Below the pieces are notes generated by a model. The model saw only the letters and a program-made list of their open reading frames with translations. It was not told the DNA's origin and did not search any database. Below are positions 1 through 7,826 of a stretch of DNA of 21,139 nt, piece by piece (position 1 is the first letter of the stretch; every line of letters starts with the position of its first letter). Position numbers and translations under genes: made by a program. Source of the DNA: Glomus cerebriforme (lineage: Eukaryota > Glomeromycota > Glomeromycetes > Glomerales > Glomeraceae). The DNA lies in the NCBI GenBank assembly GCA_003550305.1, contig QKYT01000556.1, positions 7,537-28,675 on the forward strand, read 5' to 3'.

Positions 1-214
1 AAAAACATTTATTACTGTATTTTTAAACAAAAGAAAAATAATAAAATAAACTCTTTTTATTTAAATTATTTTAAAATATTTAATATAAATTAATTAATTT
101 CTAGTCACTATTATCATATTAAATATTATTTTGTGAGTTATGTTTTTGTACATTCAATTTTTGTAATTGATAATTTAATAAAATAATTGGATTATTTTGA
201 TATTGTAATACAGT
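1..214. other. AT-rich sequence, no gene seen
   Basis: This stretch is dominated by A and T runs with stop codons in all frames. It lies immediately upstream of the BTB remnant and may contain its lost 5' part, but I could not recognise any coding match in it. Confidence 0.5.
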
Positions 215-1299
215 GGTTTTCGTCAAGAAGAATAATGCCTCGTAATTTTTCCAAATATTTTACCAAAAATCTTTCAGATTATTTTGAAGTTATATTTATA
301 ACTTTTAATTATGTTCTAAATATTGCATATTTAAAAATCAATTCTATAATTTAGATATATTTGTGGTGGTATTATTTCATTCAATGAACAAGATCCTTCA
401 GAAATCTTAAATGTTTTAACTGATGCTGATCAACTTCACTTTCAAGTACTAGTTGATTATTTACAAAAGTATAAAAGTATTTAATTGAAAATAAATCTGA
501 ATAACATATTGAACTTACTCATCGAACAAGTTTTCAATCTAATTCTTTATTGGAACTTCAAAAATATTGTATGGATTTCATGGTTAATCTTCAGAAAAAA
601 TATTTAAATCTTTCGATTCTACTTCAATCTTCCTAAAAAATCTTTATTTCGCTTATTAAGAGAGATATTTTATGGTGTACAAAATTCAACTCTCATTCTG
701 GATCCTGATACTTGTACAGATAATGATTTCAAAGCAATAGAAACTACTTTACAAAATTATCTGCCTTATTAGATTCTTTAGTCTTTCATCTGGTGATTTC
801 TTTAAAAATGTTCATCCATATAAAAAATTATTGAGAAGTTAGGATCTTACTTAGATCCTAATAGTGAACCAAATGATAATATTTTACTACCTAGATTTAA
901 AAATATTGATGGAATTATTGACTCAAAAATTGTTAATTTAAATGTCATTTCTATAATTTCAAGATGGATTGATAAAATTGATATTAAAAGAATATTACAT
1001 ATATATAAGAGAATTATATTTACCATATGAATTCAGATTATTATTAAGAGGAAGCAAGAATGGATTTACTCCTAAAAAGTTTCATAAATTATGTGATAAC
1101 AGAACTCATATTGTTACATTTATTATAGTAAAGGAATAAAAGAAATTATTGGAGGATATAATCCTTTGAAATGAGGAGACAATGATATTAGTAAAATGAA
1201 AGATAGTTTTATATTTCTTTTAAAAATAAGAATGACTTTAATGATTCAATTTTAAGTAATGTAAAGGAAATAAATCATGCACTGCATCGCTATGAATTT
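215..1299 (+). pseudogene. BTB-BACK-TLD domain protein, pseudogene (first copy)
   Basis: Intact members of this family have an N-terminal BTB/POZ domain (protein-protein contact, often Cullin-3 adaptor), a BACK linker and a C-terminal TLD domain; the family is hugely expanded in Rhizophagus. Visible pieces, in order, are FPNILPKIFQIIL (end of BTB beta/alpha core, 245-288), a GT..AG intron at 289-354, YICGGIISFNEQDPSEIL (355-410), then LHFQVLVDYLQKY. A BACK-like part follows with LILDPDTCTDNDFK near 690-732. The TLD part gives YLDPNSEPNDNILLPR, NIDGIIDSKIVNLNV, RGSKNGFTPKKFHKLCDN (about 1046-1101) and EIIGGYNPLK (1141-1170). The gene is dead: stops follow KYKSI near 484 and PLK at 1171, several frameshifts occur (for example near 600, 770 and 1000), and the first half of BTB is missing. 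The family call is strong; the precise ends are not. Confidence 0.85.
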
Positions 1300-1619
1300 G
1301 TAAGTTTTCTTTTTATTTTTTTCTACTTTTTTTTCATCATTTAGTTAAATATTAGTTGCTTTTTTTCCTATATTTTCAGTTGCGTTGCTGCAGATTTGTA
1401 AGGATTCTTTTCTTTTTTTCTACTTTTTTTTTTTGTCATTAAGTCATTTCATTAAATGATAGTTGCTTTTTTCTAGGACTTCAGTTCAGTTATATGGAAA
1501 CTGTATCACTGCAGATTGGTAAGTTTTCTTTAATTCTTTTATTTTTTTCTACTTTTTTTCATCATTTCATTAAGACTTCATTGCTAATTCTTTCTTTTTT
1601 TTTCTAGATCTTCACAGAG
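1300..1619 (+). repeat. Three intron-like tandem units with mini-exons
   Basis: Three diverged units each begin with GTAAG, continue through TTTTTTTCTACTTTTTT and a CATTTnaTTAA block, and end in a pyrimidine tract plus CAG or TAG: 1300-1379, 1398-1476 and 1519-1607. The pieces between them are 18 bp (1380-1397) and 42 bp (1477-1518), both multiples of three and both ending in CTGCAGATT. Each unit therefore looks like a spliceable intron followed by a small in-phase exon, and the set looks like tandem duplication of an intron-exon module. It joins directly to the TLD remnant after its residues HALHRYE. Whether it was ever spliced cannot be seen from sequence. Confidence 0.6.
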
Positions 1620-1935
1620 GTAATGACTAATGAGATATTATTAAATAGATTAAATTAATTTCTTCACATTAAATTTAAAGTTATATATATTACATAACTA
1701 AAGTGACTTTTTTTATTTTTCATTCATTTAGGATTTATTGGAAAACCATTATGTGCCCAATTTTGATTGGTCAGAAGTTTTGACGAAGTTTTGACATTTC
1801 AACGTCCCATTTAAACCATCAAAACCTGTCAAAACATTTAGACTTTTGACAGTTTTTGGTTTCAACTTTTGTTATTACCCAACTATAGTTTCATCTCACA
1901 ACTATAGGTACTGTAATTCCTTTATATCTAATACT
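1620..1935. repeat. Inverted-repeat DNA with TTTTGAC motifs
   Basis: TTTTGAC occurs at 1778-1784, 1789-1795 and 1844-1850, and its complement at 1828-1834. The core is a perfect 9-bp inverted repeat, CTGTCAAAA (1826-1834) and TTTTGACAG (1844-1852), which extends imperfectly to AAACC (1813) and GGTTT (1862). This could be the end of a small transposon. No second terminus or target duplication was found. The remainder is AT-rich without a gene. Confidence 0.45.
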
Positions 1936-2208
1936 TCATAATAAAGAGATAATTGCTTTAGATAATTGTTTAAGAGTTGCAATTTGATAGATTTGTAAAA
2001 TTATATTAAATGCAGAAAAAGTATATCCAGTACAAAGTTCAGCATGATAATATGATATCCAATTCCAAAATTGTAAGAATGGTACAATTAAATTAGTGAC
2101 TTCGGTTGGAGAATAGCAAATTTGACAGTAACTTCTGAGTTTTATATCAGGTATTCTATCTTTATGATTATCTACTTTGTTTGGATCTTCACAATAATAA
2201 AATAACAT
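1936..2208 (-). CDS. Unrecognised small ORF, possibly an exon of a decayed gene
   Basis: The 90-codon reading frame has balanced, coding-like composition rather than the K/N/I/F-rich look of chance AT-rich frames. It includes DPNKVDNHKDRIPD, a CQIC pair and an aromatic stretch FLQFWNWISYYHAELC. I do not recognise the family. The frame stays open upstream of its ATG (about 2208-2235), so the true 5' end may lie further right or in another exon. The start overlaps a 12-bp inverted repeat (2201-2235). It may be a remnant of a repeat-encoded or lineage-specific protein. Confidence 0.4.
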   Translation of the reverse strand: MLFYYCEDPNKVDNHKDRIPDIKLRSYCQICYSPTEVTNLIVPFLQFWNWISYYHAELCTGYTFSAFNIILQIYQIATLKQLSKAIISLL

Positions 2209-2235
2209 ATATTATCCAAAGTGATATATGTTATT
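2201..2235. repeat. Perfect 12-bp inverted repeat
   Basis: AATAACATATAT (2201-2212) is the exact reverse complement of ATATATGTTATT (2224-2235), with an 11-nt spacer. It is AT-rich, so it may be chance or a terminal-repeat remnant. Confidence 0.6.
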
Positions 2236-2769
2236 GAGACCTTATAAGAAGCACAAAATTGTCAGCATCATATATAAATACAAACAACTAATTAAGAAAA
2301 ACTTAAGGTGAACTGTTCAGATGTATAGAAAATCCAAAAATAAGTGTATATTTATTTGTTCAGAAATTTGAATATACAGTTCAATACAAGTTTATTATAA
2401 TTTCACAATACAATTTGGTATACAATCAAATCTCTTAATTGACAAAGGTATGCAAAGGTAGAAGTGTATATTCAAACTTTAGACTTTATTTAGAAATTAA
2501 TAGCTAAACTATCTAACTTTATCAAATCAATAGGAATGACTCTGAGTTAACTAAGTCTAAAACTAAGCACTTTTATATAAAATTTATGTTAAGAAAATAA
2601 AATAAATAAACTAAATATAGTATATATAATAAATATAATGAATAAAATAAATTTACATAAATTAAATAGATTAAATAGGTAATACTATTTTTACCATTTT
2701 CACCTGATGATTATTTACTGTATCACAGAATAAGAAATCACATAGTAATACCATCTAATATTGAACTCA
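2236..2769. other. AT-rich non-coding stretch
   Basis: No reading frame of note. Positions 2580-2690 are low-complexity, with ATAAATA-like and TATATA-like runs. Nothing else could be supported. Confidence 0.5.
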
Positions 2770-4090
2770 TTTAAACCCTTCAACTTCTCTAGCATTCACT
2801 TTGCTTTCTTATTCAGTCGTATAGTCTAAGCCTGCTTGGATTTAAAGAACTGGAGTTAGCATTTGAGATAGAAATAAGCCTGCTACCAGTCCAGTTACTT
2901 TACTAACATAAATTACATTTGATGCCTGAGACTAATAGTTGACTGAAACAATAAAATCTGGTTGCTTCACCCTAGATCCATCAAATTTTTGTACTTTGCT
3001 TGTTTGACCATCAGATTATGTGCCTATCAGATATATGAAATATGATAATATTATCCAAATAGTTTATTATCAACATTAATTTACTTGGTTCATTCCTTAT
3101 CTTATCATATGGAAGATTTCTTATTAAGTCTAAGATTAGAAAACAGAAATTATTCATCAATTTATTTTTTTGTATAATCTTTGCACATAATAATTTAATA
3201 GCATTATCACATGAATCATTCAATCTCTATATCTAGTTGTAAAGATAATTTTGCATGTATTCTCTGTAAATTAACTCTAATACATCTAAACCAAATAAAT
3301 AACTCTACCATCTTAGTGGAGTAAGAGTTCAGTATGAGCACAAGGATTATGATAATAATAATATTTTGTGAGAGTATATTCAACATACAGGCCTTTATTG
3401 TTAGCATGTAATATGATTTGCTAATATATTTTCTAAATTTTTCTGATATTAACACCATTTACAAACAAATCAGATTCTGAACTTTTGCATAATGACAATC
3501 TTGGAGAAACATTAGTAATAATAATTTTTTCATCTTCAGTATCTTTAGTAAAAGGATCTTTATAAAGATATAGTGTCAGAGATAAATATCTACTATCTTG
3601 AATTTCATAACTTGAATCAGAATTAATATATGGATCATCACCTAATTCTGAATCATGTTCATACTCCTAGTAATTAAAAATAAAAAAATGGGTTAACTCA
3701 AAATATAAGACAGCTATACATTAAAAGCAATGGAAAAATGTAACTACTTTATTTTTCAGAGTAGCTGGTTGATGAATTTTATCTTCATTCTCTTATTCAC
3801 ATTGATGTTTATGTGAATGATTATCATCTATATCCAAATTCTTGAGATATCTTGTAAACTTTTCTCATACGATTCAGTCCATGTTCCTCCTCTTACAGTA
3901 TAATAAACTGAATATATTAATATTTTTATTGCATTATATTCTGAAAGATCAAAAGCACCATACCATCAATGCTGTACATTTAGAAATAGCCATTAATTTC
4001 CATTTTTCTGCTAATAAATTACTTTTCCAAAATTTTTTGATTAACTGTGATTTCCTTTCATTCTATATAATATGGTATTTTATTCAGTAA
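2770..4090 (-). pseudogene. Decayed multi-exon gene of unknown family
   Basis: Read on the minus strand from right to left, coding-like segments appear in order but in shifting frames. First comes SEYNAIKILIYSVYYTVRGG with TWTESYEKSLQDISRIWI (about 3940-3840), then DIDDNHSHKHQC and ENEDKIHQPATLKNK (about 3835-3745). After a likely intron ending TTACTAG|GAG near 3668 comes an acidic Ser-rich segment, EHDSELGDDPYINSDSSYE, then LSLTLYLYKDPFTKDTEDEK to about 3455. Further left, pieces such as KQPDFIVSV and ASNVIYVSKVTG (about 2970-2880) may be the same or a second remnant. Multiple stops and frameshifts make this a pseudogene or several fragments. I do not know the family; from memory it resembles lineage-specific hypothetical proteins of Rhizophagus, which is not evidence of function. 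Confidence 0.4.
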
Positions 4091-4195
4091 TAACCAAAAA
4101 GAAAATAAACTTTAACACTTGTACTCTCTGGTCACAACAGAAAGTATGCATGATTACTGATGTAAAAAGACTGGAGGCAGAATAAAATCATCACA

Positions 4196-4388
4196 AGCCA
4201 CAGATCATCACTTCTCAATCACAATCAGGAAGTATAAAAGATTGAATACAAGTTGCAATCCCATCTGAAAGATTATAACTTTATCAGATCTGTTCTGAAA
4301 AATACTATGAGCTATGGTCAGGCAGGATGTAACACTATGAGTCATAGATTATTACTTTCCAATTACAGTTAGGAAGTGTAAGTGATTG
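4196..4388. repeat. Two diverged copies of a 49-bp direct repeat
   Basis: Copies at 4196-4244 and 4340-4388 share the pattern AGYCAYAGATYATYACTT followed by YYCAATYACARTYAGGAAGT and RTAARWGATTG, with the start-to-start distance near 144 bp. Most differences are transitions. The copies look like an old segmental duplication of about 144 bp; the sequence between them is not otherwise remarkable. Confidence 0.55.
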
Positions 4389-4740
4389 CCTGCTAGCCAC
4401 TGGATATTTTTGCGCACATCTTTGTCCCAATTTATCCTCTCCATTAAATTCATTAATATATCTTTCAGCATTTTGGAAAGTTTTAAGCCAATTTTCTTGA
4501 GATACTTTGTCCTATATTTATCTGTCCAATTTTTGCCTGCCTCCCCTGCCCCAAACTCATCTTTGTTACTGTGAAATAAGCACCTTTTCAGCTTGCTTTA
4601 CTTTCTTTATATTTTATTTATAGTTTAACAAGCCGCGTACATATCAAGCATATTCTTTTTTTATTGTTATAATAAAAATTTTTGCATTTCTGATGATATA
4701 GCAAAAAGCTTAGCAAAGACCAATTATAATCTAAAGTAAA
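4389..4740. other. Unassigned stretch with weak open frames
   Basis: Both strands have short open frames here; the minus strand includes ENWLKTFQNAERYINEF near 4490-4440, which looks faintly coding. No family could be recognised and no start or splice structure supports a gene. Confidence 0.3.
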
Positions 4741-4890
4741 ATGTCCATTTCTAATGCTAAAGAAAAAATTTATCATCAAGTAGGAGAAATTCCAAACAAA
4801 AAAATATTGGGAAGAGAATATAAAAACTTATTTATTTCTTCTTTTGTTGATGAAGTCAATGGTGTTGTAGGAGGATCCTATGTAGGGTAA
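4741..4890 (+). CDS. Possible first exon or micro-ORF, 49 aa
   Basis: An ATG-started frame of 49 codons ends at TAA 4888-4890. The composition is coding-like (MSISNAKEKIYHQVGEIPNK, and VDEVNGVVGGSY near the end). The frame ends at GTAGG|GTAATATG, and a GT donor there would place the stop inside an intron, so this may be exon 1 of a gene whose remainder is lost or not recognisable downstream. No homologue is known to me. An upstream TATAATAAAAATT tract (about 4667) is compatible with a promoter but not diagnostic in AT-rich DNA. Confidence 0.3.
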   Translation: MSISNAKEKIYHQVGEIPNKKILGREYKNLFISSFVDEVNGVVGGSYVG

Positions 4891-5719
4891 TATGACTTTT
4901 TAAGATTTTACTAATAGCTGTACATAAGGGTTTTTTATGATTGCTATGCAAAATTAGTACTCAATATCAGATAATCGCAAATTAATCATCTGACCTCTAG
5001 TTGTCAAATGATTTAGGCTATTATTTTTCAAACATTGTAACTTTTCTTTTAATGAGTTTTTAATTTTTATTCAAAGCTATTTTTTATAAAAATAGTTTTC
5101 AACTTAATATTTTAGGATAAATAATTTGAAATAAAAAGTTTCTTTTAAAATATGAAATACTCAAATAAGCGTTAAACTATTTATTTATATATAATAAATA
5201 AATATAATAAGCCAAATTAGTATAAAAATACACAAATCTAGCCTCTTACTTTTAAAAAAAATCACTAAAAATACACATTATGAATATCTGACTTTAACCA
5301 AAAAAAGCCAAAATAATTATGCAAATCAAAACCTGGCTTTAATATTTATCTCTATTATGGCTACATGTTTATTAACCCTACCCCTATATAAATATTTTGG
5401 GTCCTACAAAGTTACCACACATCAACCTAATTTAGTTCATTAAAAATATTGTAAAATGCACATATTAAAATTATTAAATTAACCATCTTCAAAAATATGT
5501 GAACATGTGAGAATGATGTAAATATTTATCCATCATGATAATTTTTTGTTATGTTTGATCATTTGATTTCATAAAATAACAAGCTATTTTTTTTAGGATT
5601 AGTGAAATTTAATTCATAATTTTACAGAAATTTTTTGAATTAATTGTTCATGATTCATGCTGTAATAAATTTTAAAGCAAACATTCTGGTTGGAAAATCA
5701 GAATTTAAACAGAATATGG
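4891..5719. other. AT-rich intergenic sequence
   Basis: No convincing gene, RNA or repeat seen. The right end leads into the second BTB remnant, whose first codons may start about 5720 but are not clear. Confidence 0.5.
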
Positions 5720-5864
5720 TTAATCATTCAAATTTATGGCAATAAATTTGATAAAAATTATCTTTTACTTGAATTTTAGATGATATTACTATTGAAGTTG
5801 ATAATGAACCTTACATAAAAATATTTCATACTCATATAGTCATTTTAAATTATTATTCACCTTA

Positions 5865-6122
5865 GGCCAGGCAAAAAAAAAATTTAGATTCTCGTAACCC
5901 AGCCATGTCAGTTTTTTGAAAAAATGGAAAAAATTTTTTATAATAAAAAATTTTTTTTCACGTAATTTTAAGTATGAGATAAAAATGGTATTACAAAAGC
6001 CAATGTGCATAAAAAAATTTTACATAAGAAAAATTTTTACATATATAAAAAAATAAGCCAGCCGGCTGGGTCATTTTCAAAATTTTATGTCACGAGAATC
6101 TAAAAATTTTCTTTGTCCGGTC
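5865..6122. mobile_element. 258-bp MITE, TTA target duplication (PIF/Harbinger-like)
   Basis: The left end starts GGCCAGGCAAAAAAAAAATT followed by TAGATTCTCGTAAC. The right end, reverse-complemented, starts GACCGGACAAAGAAAATTTT followed by TAGATTCTCGTGAC, giving terminal inverted repeats of about 33 bp. TTA flanks both sides (5862-5864 and 6123-6125). A TWA duplication is typical of the PIF/Harbinger superfamily, so that assignment is inference. The element has no coding capacity. Its first 110 bp also align with the end of the transposon at 7827, so it is probably a deletion derivative of that family. It sits inside a BTB exon. Confidence 0.85.
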
Positions 6123-6195
6123 TTATTTGCAAAGAATTTTATTAACTAAAAAAAAATAATGTCATATATTAAATTACCAAATATTTATCATAATA

Positions 6196-6672
6196 CTAGG
6201 CGTAACCCATCACGCTGCACCGGAAATATCAAGTTAAGAGAATAACAATAGCATGTTTATATTTTCTATGTAATAGGCCTAGATTTTACTATTATTATGA
6301 TGAGTTTAGAAGAAAATAGATGTAATAAATTTATATAATTTATGTGTTTATGCCAATAAGAAATATTATGTATATGAAATATCTACTACTAATTAGTATT
6401 AGAATTACCGAAATTTGCTGATCAAAAGGTCTTAACTTTTAAGTATTAACATAAATTTGCCAATCAAAAGNTCTTAACTTTTAAGTATAGATCAGGCACA
6501 GATCCGCACAATTTAAAGACTATTTATACAGGCTAATCTAAACGTAACGGATTTTCAACTTTTTTTTAATTATATAGATTTTCCAAATAATCTTGGATAA
6601 GAAAGAATAAAATAATGAATGGTCATCATTTATATTTATCTAATTTTTGAAAAATATTAATTATTAGTTATA
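6196..6672. mobile_element. Unidentified insertion splitting the BTB remnant
   Basis: BTB-coding sequence stops near 6195 and resumes near 6674, where the family normally has only a short intron or none. The intervening stretch contains a GC-richer start (AGGCGTAACCCATCACGCTG, 6199-6218), a tandem 42-bp repeat, and GGCTAATCTAAACGTAACGG at 6532-6551. No terminal repeats or coding sequence could be recognised. It may be a second insertion or a nested rearrangement; boundaries are approximate. Confidence 0.4.
6411..6490. repeat. Tandem 42-bp duplication containing an ambiguous base
   Basis: AAATTTGCTGATCAAAAGGT (6411) recurs as AAATTTGCCAATCAAAAGNT (6453), and both continue CTTAACTTTTAAGTAT. 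The offset is 42 bp. The only unresolved base of the window (n, 6471) lies in the second copy, consistent with read ambiguity between copies. Confidence 0.8.
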
Positions 6673-7130
6673 TTTATAGTGGAAGAATTGGATTGGATAC
6701 TTCAGATATAATTAAAGTACTATTTATTTATATACAATTCTTCAAATAAGTGAAAATTTAAGTTTGGGAAATATGTACTTAAATGCTTTACATTTATTAT
6801 ATTTCAGTGTATCCTTATTGAAAAATTCTACCAAAGATTATGTAATTATTTGATAGATTTTTTAAATCTTTCTGATCCTGATAACAAGCTAAATGATAAA
6901 TTCAATTCAAAAATTATTACATACCAACATGCTGCTGGGTTAATTTTAAATTGACAAATAAAATAGAAATTATGGTCATGTTTATAAATTCAAATTATTA
7001 TTTCATGGACTCCTACATGTAATGAATTTCATCAAATCTGTGATGAAGGTAGAAGCGAAATTTTTGGAGGAATTATCCCATTGAAATGGAAATCTGATGA
7101 CAGATATAATACTATTAATTATCCTTTTTA

Positions 7131-7826
7131 ATTATTAAATTAAAATTATATTTTTAAAATATAAAAATAATGCTATGTAATGATTATTTTAACAGACCAT
7201 CATTTGATAGTGGAGACTTTTAGAATTCTGTATATTCTTCTTTGTTCTTTATCTCTACTTTTAACAAGATTAGCCTCTTTTCCTAATATGTCTAACAGTA
7301 CATTTTTGTTATTTTAATTTATTGTTCTGTTAAAGAAAATTATTTATAGGAAAGTATAAATTATGTACTGATTGATAGATTTAAAATGATCATTGCAACT
7401 TTTTTTTATAAAAGTTAAAAATTATTTTCTTTAAAACATTTGTACTGCATATTTTTATAAGCCAAACATATATTGTGATTGATCTTAAAAAATGATGAAT
7501 TTCTATAATAATAAATAAAATAGATTAATATTTATTAATAAACAAATTTTTGAGTAGAATGGTTTATAAAGTAGTTGTTCAGGTAAATTATGAATAAACC
7601 AAAATTTTATGAACACGTTAATAATTATAGAGAAAAAAAATTATGATTTTTATTTAATAAATTCATGAACAAACTAAAAGAAAATAAGTTATTGAATTAC
7701 AAAAAAGGACTCATAATGAAAACTTAAAAAAAACTGAAACTTAGCTAATTTAATTTTCAGAAAAATTATAAAATTAATTTCTAAGTGATTGTTAAGTGTG
7801 GACTACCATATATGTAACTTACATAA
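7131..7826. other. AT-rich intergenic sequence
   Basis: No gene, RNA or clear repeat seen between the end of the TLD remnant and the transposon terminus at 7827. Confidence 0.5.

Larger units (their letters stand above)
5720..7130 (+). pseudogene. BTB-TLD domain protein, pseudogene (second copy, interrupted by a MITE)
   Basis: This is the same family as the copy at 215-1299. N-terminal residues are visible as KFDKNYLLLEF and, after a frameshift or splice near 5779, DDITIEVDNEPYIKIFHTHI then VILNYYSP (to 5862). A 258-bp MITE with TTA duplication interrupts the next codon. Reading from SPY across the empty site continues LQRILLTKKK, matching the normal BTB order. A frameshift in a run of nine A follows (6149-6157), then IKLPNIYHNT to about 6195. 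Foreign DNA of about 470 bp follows, and BTB resumes as YIYSGRIGLDTSDIIKVL near 6674-6722. After a likely intron ending TTTCAG near 6807, the BACK/TLD part gives FLNLSDPDNKLND, NEFHQICDEGRSEIFGG and PLKWKSDDRYNT (about 7020-7115). Stops and frameshifts show it is non-functional. Confidence 0.85.
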
